Under the pieces are notes generated by a model. The model was not told the origin of the DNA and searched no databases. It saw only the letters and a program-made list of their open reading frames with translations. Shown here piece after piece: positions 8,433-16,173 of a stretch of DNA of 64,000 bases (positions within the stretch are counted from its first letter, which is position 1; each line of letters starts with the position of its first letter). Source of the DNA: Pseudomonas paralcaligenes (GTDB lineage: Bacteria; Pseudomonadota; Gammaproteobacteria; Pseudomonadales; Pseudomonadaceae); assembly GCF_019655855.1 (NCBI RefSeq), contig NZ_BPFX01000004.1, positions 62,001 to 126,000 of the forward strand, read 5' to 3'. The position numbers and the translations under genes are program-made.

Positions 8433-8972
8433 TCATGACACAGAGCCACTTACATCAAGCAGGCCTTTTAATGACAGGATTCTCGCAACACAATATGGCG
8501 AGTGATCTTTATCGATAAAATTGGCCATCAGCGCAACCTCCAGAGCCTCTACATAATCATTCCTTATTATATTATTCGTCTTACGAGAGCTTATTATCCT
8601 AGGATGATGCAGCGCTGAAAAAAGGCCATTAATATCACAAACATCATAACCTAAACTGTTCATCCCCCTAGGAACAGCATTGCCTAGGGCGGCCGTATAT
8701 CCAGATCTCTCCGAATTCAAATTTGCTATAGCACAAGGTATTTCAACTGCCACCAAATCGCTATCCCTATGCTCTCCGATATACTCGCACAGTAACAACA
8801 GAGATTGCTCATCGGGAATGTTTATGAGCTGGTATTCATTCTCCTGAAGATTAAATTTCTTCATTACCTCATCATATATAAATTCATGAGTCTCCCAACT
8901 GGTCTGATCTATACCAATCACATCACCAGGAGGCCAAAACTTAATATCATACCCGATACAAGTAAATGTCAT
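8433..8972 (-). CDS. Probable immunity protein for the RHS toxin tip (unknown family)
   Basis: A 179-residue AT-rich gene. The start at ATG 8972 lies one base after the toxin-gene stop (TAG at 8976-8974), and its Shine-Dalgarno AAAGGA is inside the last toxin codons, so translation is coupled. The protein is soluble and acidic (MTFTCIGYDIKFWPPGD..., LVAVEIPCAIANLN, SLGYDVCDINGLFSALHHPR), with no signal peptide. Position directly behind a variable YD-repeat C-terminus, size, low GC and lack of a recognised enzyme motif are the standard marks of a polymorphic-toxin immunity gene. I do not recognise the Pfam/Imm family; the role is inferred from context. Confidence 0.6.
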   Translation of the reverse strand: MTFTCIGYDIKFWPPGDVIGIDQTSWETHEFIYDEVMKKFNLQENEYQLINIPDEQSLLLLCEYIGEHRDSDLVAVEIPCAIANLNSERSGYTAALGNAVPRGMNSLGYDVCDINGLFSALHHPRIISSRKTNNIIRNDYVEALEVALMANFIDKDHSPYCVARILSLKGLLDVSGSVS

Positions 8973-8973
8973 T

Positions 8974-11772
8974 CTATATTCCTTTTTGGGCTCGCCAACT
9001 AGGATATGAGCTACACGCCCTAGCATCTACTGGCGTATAATTAAAAGTATGCTTTTGATGCCGCCTCTTATTCCAAATACATTGACCCGATGGCAACCTG
9101 TTCATCTGCCATGTATGGACATGTGAATCTTGTGGCGGGAGCTTACTTCCCTCAAAGTCTGTAACCTTATGAGGTGTCCCGCCAGAATGAAACTCAGAAC
9201 AAATTGTGCCAACAGGCGGAGAACAGTCCGGCTCTTGTGGCGGCACAGGGCAACTGGATGTCTGTGGAGGGACTTCTGGCCCGATAGAGGGATAGCCAGC
9301 ATTGGAGTTCTGTACACAAAGAATAGTATTACAGCTTAATAAAAGCCCACCATTATAAGGTAGTAACGCTCCATCGGAGGTGACCGGCCTTACCGCCGGG
9401 ACCACTACTATAGTTATAGTACCGCGCAGCCCCAGTGCATCACTGGTAGTTATGGGGTTTGCAGAGACATAACCGAATGTGTTAAGTCCACCAGACAGCC
9501 CTATCGGATCGCTCTCCACATAGCGCCCAGTCTGCGGGTCGTAATCCCTGAAGTAGTTGTAATGCAGCCCACTCTCGAAGTCGTAGTACTGCCCCGGGAA
9601 ACGCAGGTTGATGGCATCGATACCGCTGCCCTGCACGACGCTGGCGACACCCTCGCCAAAGGCATCGGACTTCCAGCGCCAGATCTCCTGGCCTGCCTGA
9701 TTGGTTGCCAGCCGCGGACTGTTGAGGTGGTCGGCATGCAGGTAGAAGGTGGTTCGGCTGCTCACACTCCCATTCGGGGCGTAGTTCAAGGCCTGGCCAC
9801 CGATGGGCATGCTGTCCAGCCACAGGTAGTACTGGCTGCTCAGCCTGGTGCCGGCGCTGTTGTAGCGGGTTTCCCCAAGCAGCTGGCCGTCGGGGCCGTA
9901 GAGGAAGGTCACCACCGCGATGCTGGTGATCTTGTGGGTACGCTGACCGAGGGCGTTGTAGCGGTACTCCGCGACGATATCGTTGCCAATCCTCACCCTG
10001 GACAGGCGACCCTGGGCGTCGTACTCAAGTTCTCGAGAGGACCTGTCTTTGGCCAGGTTGCCAGCGGCATCGCTGGTCACGGGCTGGCTACCTATCTGGG
10101 TCAGCCGATTGCTGTTCGTGGCATAGCCCAGCGTGGTGGTGGTACTGGTGGGTGTGCTGCCGAGATGGGTGACCGTCTTGCTGGTACGGTTGCCCACGGC
10201 ATCATAGGTGTACTGCTGCCGCAGGTTGGCCTGCTGCTCCTGGGTCAGGCGATCCAGTTCGTCATAGCTGTAGAACAGGTCGCCAAACAGGCCGCTCTGC
10301 AGGCTTTCGATATTGCTGTTGGCGTCATAGCCATAGTTGGCCTGCCAGAGCCCTACGCTCTGCTGGGTGAGGCGGTAGTCCTGATCGTAGGTGCGCGAAA
10401 GGGTGAGGCCGTTGGCCCACGTCAGGCTCTTCAGCGGCCCGAAGGGGTTGTACGTCAATCCCGTGGCAAAGGCTGCCGGCGGTTGCTGGCCTTGAAGGAT
10501 GCTTATGTCGCTGACCTGGCCTGCACCATTGCGCTGATACGTCACCGCGAAGCCAGCCGGATAGACAACGTGTGTCAGCTGCCCTGCGGCATCGTAGCCG
10601 TACTCCAGGGCTTCATAGGCGTCGGTGCCAGCCACTTCGACCGAGCGAATCTGCTCTACGAGGTTGCCGCGAGCATCGTAGAAGTAGCCGAGCACCCCGC
10701 TGGCATCCTGTATCGCCGTGAGGCGCCCGATGCCGTGGTTGCCCTCGGCCGTCATGTCGTAGTGGTATTGGACGTTGAGCGCTGGCGAGGCGGGGTACTG
10801 CCTCCCCGTGAGGCGATTCAGGGCATCGTAGCTGTAGGTGGTGACAACGCCGCGAGCGTCGGTCTTGCTGATGAGATTGCCGGCCGCGTCATGGAGGTAG
10901 GTGGTGGTTCCGCTGTCGGGGCTGATGACTTTCGTCAGGTTGCCCAAGCCGTCGTACTCGTATTGAGTGATGACGCCCCGCGGGTCTGTGACCCTGGTCA
11001 GGTTGTCCTGGGCATCGTAGGCAAGAGCGGTATTGCCGTTGCGGGGATCGGTGCTGGAAACCAGTCGATCAAGGGCATCGTAGCTGCTGGTGGTGCTGTG
11101 CTGCCGGGGCGTCTTGCTGAGGGTCGGGTTGTCATTGAGGTCGTAGCCATACTGGCGGGTCTGCCCGGCAGCTCCGATGGAGCGCAGCAGGCGCCCCAGT
11201 TCGTCATAGACCCAGGTCTGCTGCTGGGTCAGTGTGCTGGAGGTATCCTTCAGGCGCTGGGCGGTCCGGTTGCCCATCGCGTCGTAGTCGTACTCCACCG
11301 ACTCGGCCAGGTTGTTGGTGATCCGTGTGAGCCGTCGCGCGCCGTCCCAGGTGTATTCCAGCCAGCTGCCGTCGCCACGGGTGACCTTGGTGATCTGGCC
11401 GACGGCATCGTGCTCGAAGCTGGTCGTGCTACCCGCTACGCTCGCCGAGGCCAGCCAGCCTTGGGCTGTATAGGTCAGGCTGGTGGTGACGTTATTGGCG
11501 TCGACCACGGTCTGGGGATTGCCGTAGCTGTCGAAGTCGTACAGCTGGGTGATATGTCCCAGAGCATTGGCGACCTGGGTGAGACGACCCTGGCTGTCGT
11601 AGCTGTAGGTCGTGACATCGTTGACGTCGGTGCGTGGGCCGTCGGCGGTTTCTACCTGGCCGAATGAGTTGTAGGTGTAGCTCCAGCTGCTTTCCGCGGC
11701 CTGGGCCGCCGGTAGGCCGAGTGTAGAGACCAGCGCAAGCACCAGCAGGCTCGCGCGATGCGAAATCTTCAT
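8974..11772 (-). CDS. Secreted YD-repeat (RHS) core protein with variable C-terminal tip
   Basis: A 932-residue protein. It has its own Sec signal peptide (HRASLLVLALVSTLGLPAAQ), then at least 20 YD repeats such as YSYDSQGRLTQV and YEYDGLGNLTKV that build the RHS shell. The conserved RHS-associated core ends at YVESDPIGLSGGLNTFGYV and DALGL (about residue 783). After that come about 150 unrelated residues rich in Cys and His (PQDSHVHTWQMNRL, WNKRRHQKHTF), encoded in AT-rich DNA: the probable toxin tip. It starts abruptly mid-repeat (SSWSYTYNSFGQ) and continues the chain ended by the upstream gene, so the pair looks like one RHS protein split in two. The Shine-Dalgarno AGAAGGA precedes ATG 11772. 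The activity of the tip is unknown. Confidence 0.85.
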   Translation of the reverse strand: MKISHRASLLVLALVSTLGLPAAQAAESSWSYTYNSFGQVETADGPRTDVNDVTTYSYDSQGRLTQVANALGHITQLYDFDSYGNPQTVVDANNVTTSLTYTAQGWLASASVAGSTTSFEHDAVGQITKVTRGDGSWLEYTWDGARRLTRITNNLAESVEYDYDAMGNRTAQRLKDTSSTLTQQQTWVYDELGRLLRSIGAAGQTRQYGYDLNDNPTLSKTPRQHSTTSSYDALDRLVSSTDPRNGNTALAYDAQDNLTRVTDPRGVITQYEYDGLGNLTKVISPDSGTTTYLHDAAGNLISKTDARGVVTTYSYDALNRLTGRQYPASPALNVQYHYDMTAEGNHGIGRLTAIQDASGVLGYFYDARGNLVEQIRSVEVAGTDAYEALEYGYDAAGQLTHVVYPAGFAVTYQRNGAGQVSDISILQGQQPPAAFATGLTYNPFGPLKSLTWANGLTLSRTYDQDYRLTQQSVGLWQANYGYDANSNIESLQSGLFGDLFYSYDELDRLTQEQQANLRQQYTYDAVGNRTSKTVTHLGSTPTSTTTTLGYATNSNRLTQIGSQPVTSDAAGNLAKDRSSRELEYDAQGRLSRVRIGNDIVAEYRYNALGQRTHKITSIAVVTFLYGPDGQLLGETRYNSAGTRLSSQYYLWLDSMPIGGQALNYAPNGSVSSRTTFYLHADHLNSPRLATNQAGQEIWRWKSDAFGEGVASVVQGSGIDAINLRFPGQYYDFESGLHYNYFRDYDPQTGRYVESDPIGLSGGLNTFGYVSANPITTSDALGLRGTITIVVVPAVRPVTSDGALLPYNGGLLLSCNTILCVQNSNAGYPSIGPEVPPQTSSCPVPPQEPDCSPPVGTICSEFHSGGTPHKVTDFEGSKLPPQDSHVHTWQMNRLPSGQCIWNKRRHQKHTFNYTPVDARACSSYPSWRAQKGI

Positions 11773-11791
11773 CGATCAGTTCCTTCTGTAA

Positions 11792-13429
11792 TCAGCGTGC
11801 TTCGACGGTGCGGCTGAGCTGCCTTCCCTGATTGTCGTACTGGTAGCGGATGATGCGCTTGGGCTCGGTTACCACGAGAGGCAAGAAGAAAGTTGGATGC
11901 CACTCTGTTGTGATGGTACGGGCCTGCGGGGTACCAACGGCCTCGGTACGAGAGCTTTCGAGGCCACGCGCGTTATAAATGTAAGTTGTTCGATAGTTTT
12001 TATTGTCGGTTTTCCTCGTTAACTGGCCAAGGCTGTTGTACTCAAACTTTGAGTTACTGCTGGGACAGTTGGCAGACGGCTCGCCCCGGATCGCGGAAAT
12101 ACGTTTAACTCCATCGTACCTTGCAAACTGGTATTCGGTTGTTTTTCCATACTCATTGACGATGGAGGTTGAAAGATCTGATGTGTAGATCAGCTGTGTT
12201 TTCTCTGTACCCCCTGCGTGTTCACTAGAAATGGCGCGCCCTTTATCATCGTAAACCCATGTAGCGAAGCGAATACCATTTTCATCGGTGATTCCAGTGA
12301 GAAGCCTCGAATCACGGCTGTCCTCATAATGATAGGTCCGCTGCGCCACCAAACCGCTATATTCTTTCCGCACTGACTCAAGTTGCCCAACAGAGCCATA
12401 GCTATAAACAACACTTAAGCCTGAAGTAGAAAAAGACAACGGCTGATAACGTGAATCCTCTGTAAGTGAGGCTGAGTTACCAGCAGAATCCGAGAGCTCT
12501 ATGCGGCCAGCCACATAATTGACCTGCACGTCAGATCTACCAACAGCCCGCACTGAAATCAACTTTCCAGCCGAGCTGAACCTCAGAACTTTATTTTCTT
12601 CAGAGATATAATCAAACCCTAGGGAGGTACGGGTTAGCGCTCCAGGCTCTATAGTACTGCTGATCAAAGATGTGCCGCTATCCAAAAAGTAAGAGACCCT
12701 ACCGTCCGAGGTGATCAGAGTAATATCCTGATTGGATATCTCCAACCTATCAGAATAATTGTGACTCCATAATCCGGTAGAGCTGTTATAGCCTCTATAC
12801 AGCTGGATACCGCCTGCGGCGGTGGCAGAATAGTCATACTCTCTTTGGAACTTGTTTCCATTTGAGGTATTGATGGGGTTACCACTTGGTGGTTTGACAC
12901 TGCATGTTAGAGGCGTGGCCGGACCATTAAGTAGCGGCCTCATGCACTCATCACTTTTACAGTCGCAAACAAACAAATTGCTCGAAATATTTCTTTTTAG
13001 TGAGCCTGCAGGACAGGAGGCTCTTAAATCAATGCGAAGATTATTTGTATTAAATCTCTCACTAAGAACGATATACTCTCCATCAGGCAGAGGAATTACA
13101 TTCATACTCTTTATTCTAAGAGTATAGTGAGACTGATACCCATTTATCACCACCGACTCAGGTGAAACATCAAGGGCGTATGGCTCAAATTTACTACATA
13201 CTCCATCACCTCTTGCCAACACCGCTGCAGCGCAGGATTCATATGCCTGCTGCAATCTATTCCTCCATATCTCTTCATGGGTACCTAAATCAGGGTTTAA
13301 GGTGGCATAGCTATTATAGTTATATATAGGTGCTATTTGAGCCGCACAAACACAAGCGCTGACAAGAAACAAACAGAACATTATCTTTGCTTTAAGGGCC
13401 AGCAAGATATTACGATGCAAAATACACAT
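11792..13429 (-). CDS. Secreted N-terminal half of a split YD-repeat (RHS) protein
   Basis: A 545-residue protein with a Sec signal peptide (LKAKIMFCLFLVSACVCAAQ), a Cys-rich unknown N-terminal region (about 30-180), then a DUF6531-like RHS start, GNPINTSNGNKFQREYDYS (about 185-205), with HNYSDRLEI and DGRVSYFLDSG strands, and finally YD repeats (YEYNSLGQLTRKTDN-type). It stops at QGRQLSRTVEAR inside a repeat, 19 bases before the next gene begins with a new signal peptide. GC is low from about 12000 to 13429 and high near its 3' end. AGAGGAG precedes ATG 13429. RHS proteins are normally one chain; here the N-terminal part is a separate exported polypeptide. Confidence 0.8.
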   Translation of the reverse strand: MCILHRNILLALKAKIMFCLFLVSACVCAAQIAPIYNYNSYATLNPDLGTHEEIWRNRLQQAYESCAAAVLARGDGVCSKFEPYALDVSPESVVINGYQSHYTLRIKSMNVIPLPDGEYIVLSERFNTNNLRIDLRASCPAGSLKRNISSNLFVCDCKSDECMRPLLNGPATPLTCSVKPPSGNPINTSNGNKFQREYDYSATAAGGIQLYRGYNSSTGLWSHNYSDRLEISNQDITLITSDGRVSYFLDSGTSLISSTIEPGALTRTSLGFDYISEENKVLRFSSAGKLISVRAVGRSDVQVNYVAGRIELSDSAGNSASLTEDSRYQPLSFSTSGLSVVYSYGSVGQLESVRKEYSGLVAQRTYHYEDSRDSRLLTGITDENGIRFATWVYDDKGRAISSEHAGGTEKTQLIYTSDLSTSIVNEYGKTTEYQFARYDGVKRISAIRGEPSANCPSSNSKFEYNSLGQLTRKTDNKNYRTTYIYNARGLESSRTEAVGTPQARTITTEWHPTFFLPLVVTEPKRIIRYQYDNQGRQLSRTVEAR

Positions 13430-13430
13430 A

Positions 13431-13530
13431 GTCAGCTCCTCTGAAATCAGCGCGCTTACCGCGCGACTGAATTACCTTCCTTGATAAGAAATAATGCGTT
13501 TAGATTCGGCCAGCAACGATGACAAGAACA
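13431..13530 (-). pseudogene. Decayed 3' end of an older copy of the RHS N-half gene
   Basis: On the minus strand this stretch aligns base by base with the end of the N-half gene plus its spacer (11773-11895). Shared blocks include AATCAGCG.GCTT, TACCTTCC versus TGCCTTCC, and AATGCGTTTAGATTCGG versus GATGCGCTTGGGCTCGG on the plus strand. In translation the copy keeps SKRII and Q.GR.FSRAVSA matching PKRII and QGRQLSRTVEA, but carries a 14-base deletion, frameshifts and stops. It lies directly in front of the intact N-half gene and includes that gene's Shine-Dalgarno. It is therefore a relic of a previous unit in the same array. Confidence 0.65.
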
Positions 13531-13588
13531 TTCATGCATTATCTGTTGGGCAATACTCGTAGCTTGTATTTAAAACTCTCACCCACCG

Positions 13589-14602
13589 TCAGCCCTTATA
13601 TCTAGCCCAAGCCCCCAACTCCTTCATCAACACCCGCTCCTGCCCGGCGATACCGCGCAGGCGTTCGGCGATGGGGCGGAAGTCCGGGGTTTCGCCCTTG
13701 CTGCGGCTGGCGCGGACGCAGGCGGAGGCGAACTGGCGCCAGTCGTCGCCGATGGCGGTGAGGCGGGTCGAGGCTTCGGCCAGGTCGGGGGCGCCGAGCT
13801 TCTCGCCGGCTTCCTGCAGGAAGCTGGCGTACATGAAACGGAAGCCGGCGCCGCCGGTGCCGATTTCTTCCTGCATGCGCACGATGTGGGTGAGGTAGAG
13901 GCGGTTGTACTTGGTCTGGGTGGGGTCGAGCTTTTCCACCTGGGTGGCCAGGTGGCGGATGCCGCGGATGCCGATCCAGGGCAGTGGCATGCCGTCGAGG
14001 ATGCGGGTGGTGGCCAGCACGGCCTGGCGGATGAGCTTGTCCCAGTCCTGTTCCCGGGGCACGTCGTCGAGCCAGTACATCAGGCCCTTGGCCGCCAGCG
14101 CGCCCTTGGCGAAGCGCGCCTTCTGCAGGTCGGCGCTGGCGCAGCGCACCGGCTCTTCGAATACCGGGTCGCTGATCAGGTATTCGTCGCCGTCGCGGCC
14201 GTAGGCCAGCAGGTTGTGGGCGTTGAAGTGGAAGCGCATTTCCGGCGGGAAGTACGGCAGCCAGAACACCGAACTCTGCAGGCCGGCCAGGCGGCCCTGG
14301 TCGAGCAGTGCGTCGAGGGCGCGGCGGCCCTCTTCCGGGTTGCCGAAGGTGCGGCTGTGCAGGCGCGCGCCGAGGCGCTTGCTCAGGGTCTTGATCAGGT
14401 GCCGGGGCGGCATGCGGTAGGCGATCAGCGGCATGCCGCCGAGCTTGACGATGGGCAGGTAGGCGAAGGCCAGGCCCGAGGCCAGGCCGAAGGCCATCGG
14501 CTCGCTCATCGGCAGGCCGGCGTGGGTCAGCAGGCTGGCCATCACTCCGCTTTCGCAGTGGGCGCTCTGGCGGTGCTGGAAAAGCGGTTCGAAGCTGCTC
14601 AT
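13589..14602 (-). CDS. BtrH-type cysteine acyltransferase-like protein
   Basis: A 337-residue protein starting at ATG 14602, which overlaps the preceding stop (ATGA). The N-terminal half looks like the BtrH N-terminal domain, a papain-like fold that in butirosin synthesis moves an acyl chain from an acyl carrier protein to an amine. Candidate catalytic residues are Cys16 (HRQSAHCESGVMASLL), His129 (FHFNAHNLLAYG) and Asp145 (YLISDPVFEEP). The C-terminal half is helical and DUF4872-like. It is the last gene of a four-gene operon with KAS III-like and DarA-like genes, so it may offload or transfer the acyl product. The acceptor is unknown and no aminoglycoside genes are nearby. Confidence 0.7.
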   Translation of the reverse strand: MSSFEPLFQHRQSAHCESGVMASLLTHAGLPMSEPMAFGLASGLAFAYLPIVKLGGMPLIAYRMPPRHLIKTLSKRLGARLHSRTFGNPEEGRRALDALLDQGRLAGLQSSVFWLPYFPPEMRFHFNAHNLLAYGRDGDEYLISDPVFEEPVRCASADLQKARFAKGALAAKGLMYWLDDVPREQDWDKLIRQAVLATTRILDGMPLPWIGIRGIRHLATQVEKLDPTQTKYNRLYLTHIVRMQEEIGTGGAGFRFMYASFLQEAGEKLGAPDLAEASTRLTAIGDDWRQFASACVRASRSKGETPDFRPIAERLRGIAGQERVLMKELGAWARYKG

Positions 14603-15006
14603 GCCGGGTCCTTCTGGTAGCCGATCAGTTGTTCCACCGGCAGGCCGAAGGCTTCGGCGTATCGGGCGAGGATGGTGGCGTTCAGGCGTCGGTAGACGGC
14701 CGGGCGAAAGTGGCGGCGGATGCGCCACTGCCAGAGGCCGGTGATCTGCGCCAGCGCCGGTTCGTCCAGGCGGTAGCGGTACATCAGGCATTTCAGCGGC
14801 GACGCCTCGCCACGTCGCCAGGCCGCCTCGGCCTCGGCTTCCTGGGCCTCCAGCTCGGCCACCGCCAGCTGGGTGGCGTAGGCCTCGGTCTCCCAGCCGT
14901 CGCTCTGCGCGCGCTGGTAGTGGCCCTGTTCGTCCACCGCGTAGACCAGCTTGCTGTGGCCACCGTAGGTGGAGCTGTGGTCCTGGGGCACTTCGTCAAG
15001 CTTCAT
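14599..15006 (-). CDS. Operon-linked small protein with HTH-like C-terminus
   Basis: A 135-residue protein. The start overlaps the KAS III gene by 11 bases and the stop overlaps the BtrH-like gene by 4, so it is translationally embedded in the operon. The first 40 residues (STYGGHSKLVYAVDEQGHY) look like a small beta domain; the middle is a charged helix (ELEAQEAEAEAAWRRGE); residues about 78-130 (ALAQITGLWQWRIRRHFRP, LARYAEAFGLPVEQLIGY) resemble a degenerate XRE-type helix-turn-helix. It is not an acyl carrier protein: the DSL phosphopantetheine motif is absent. I do not recognise the family; a regulator or a scaffold are both possible. Confidence 0.65.
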   Translation of the reverse strand: MKLDEVPQDHSSTYGGHSKLVYAVDEQGHYQRAQSDGWETEAYATQLAVAELEAQEAEAEAAWRRGEASPLKCLMYRYRLDEPALAQITGLWQWRIRRHFRPAVYRRLNATILARYAEAFGLPVEQLIGYQKDPA

Positions 15007-16153
15007 CGCCGACCACCGTCAGATGCATGAACGCGCTGGAGAAACGGCCGCTCTCCGGCACGTAGCAGAGCAGGCGCTCGCCACGGCGCAGGCGGCCGCC
15101 GTTGAACAGTTCCTCGAGGATGATGAAGATCGAGGCCGCGCCGGTGTTGCCCTTGCTGGTCAGGTTGGTGAACCAGCGCTCCTGGGGGATCGGCAGGTCG
15201 GCCTCGGCCAGGCCCTCGGCCAGGCGCTCGCGGAAGAATTCGGAGGAGTAGTGCGGCAGGAAGTGGTCGATGTCGGCGGCGCGCAGTTCGCGCTTGCGCA
15301 GGATGCGCTTGAGCGCCTCGACCACGGTGATGCGCACGATGTTGTCGTTGAGCAGCTTGACGTCCTGCTTGATCGCCATCACCGAGCGGCGGCTGCGCTC
15401 GTCGGCGTCGAAGCGGCTCCAGCCGGTCAGCGCGCCCTCCTCCATGTCGGCGCCGGCGTACATGCACGGCGGCATCTGGTCGGCGAAGGAGAGGATGTCG
15501 ATCCAGTCGATGCGCAGGCTCAGCCCGCTCGGGTTGGGCCGGCCTTGCAGCCAGACGGCGCCCGCGCCGTCGGAGAGCATCCAGCGCAGGAAGTCCTTCT
15601 CGAAGGCGATCTCCGGGTGGCTCTCCAGCTCGCCGGCTCGGCGCTCGTACTCGGCGTCGAAGTTGCGCGCCTGCATCAGGGTGGAGGCGACTTCCGAGCC
15701 GCAGGCCACGGCGTTGCGGCTCTCGCCGCTGGCCACGCTGAGCCAGGCGTATTTCAGCGCGGTCATGCCGCACAGGCAGATGCCGGCGGTGGTCACCACT
15801 TCGCCGGGCGGGCTACCCAGTTCGCCGTGCACCATCACCGCGTGGCCGGGCATGGTCTGGTCGGGGGACGAGGTGCTGGCCACCAGGCAGTCCAGCGCGT
15901 CCAGTTCGAAGCCCGGGCCGGCCAGGCCGCGGATGGCAGCGGCGCTGATCTGCGCGTTGTTCATCGCCGGCTCGCCGCTGGCCGGGTCGATCACGTAGTG
16001 CCGGTTCTGGATGCCGTTGCGCTTGAGTACCAGGCGGCGCGCCCGCGACGGACGCCCGCCGACCAGGCCGAGGCGCTCCTCCATCTGTTCGTTGTCGACC
16101 GGATCGAAGGGCAGGTAGGCGCTGATGCGATTGATGAAGACGGGATTGGCCAC
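14996..16153 (-). CDS. Beta-ketoacyl-ACP synthase III-like enzyme (DarB-like)
   Basis: A 385-residue thiolase-fold condensing enzyme starting at GTG 16153 after GAGGAAT. The KAS III triad can be placed: Cys127 or Cys129 in TTAGICLCGMTALKY, His301 in HFLPHYSSEFF, Asn336 in LTSKGNTGAAS. The N-terminal layout (INRISAYLPFDPVDNEQMEE) and the neighbouring DarA-like gene match DarB of dialkylresorcinol pathways, which joins two beta-ketoacyl chains. Ordinary FabH proteins are about 320 residues, so this is longer. The nucleophile region ICLCGM departs from the usual ACxGF. Substrate and product are inferred only from the family. Confidence 0.75.
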   Translation of the reverse strand: MANPVFINRISAYLPFDPVDNEQMEERLGLVGGRPSRARRLVLKRNGIQNRHYVIDPASGEPAMNNAQISAAAIRGLAGPGFELDALDCLVASTSSPDQTMPGHAVMVHGELGSPPGEVVTTAGICLCGMTALKYAWLSVASGESRNAVACGSEVASTLMQARNFDAEYERRAGELESHPEIAFEKDFLRWMLSDGAGAVWLQGRPNPSGLSLRIDWIDILSFADQMPPCMYAGADMEEGALTGWSRFDADERSRRSVMAIKQDVKLLNDNIVRITVVEALKRILRKRELRAADIDHFLPHYSSEFFRERLAEGLAEADLPIPQERWFTNLTSKGNTGAASIFIILEELFNGGRLRRGERLLCYVPESGRFSSAFMHLTVVGDEA

Positions 16154-16173
16154 GTTGAATTCCTCGGGTCACT

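Noticed and set aside
11773..11791. Frameshift error splitting a single RHS gene
   Set aside because: The second gene has its own Shine-Dalgarno and a full signal peptide that would make no sense inside a continuous RHS chain, and the junction is duplicated upstream at 13431.
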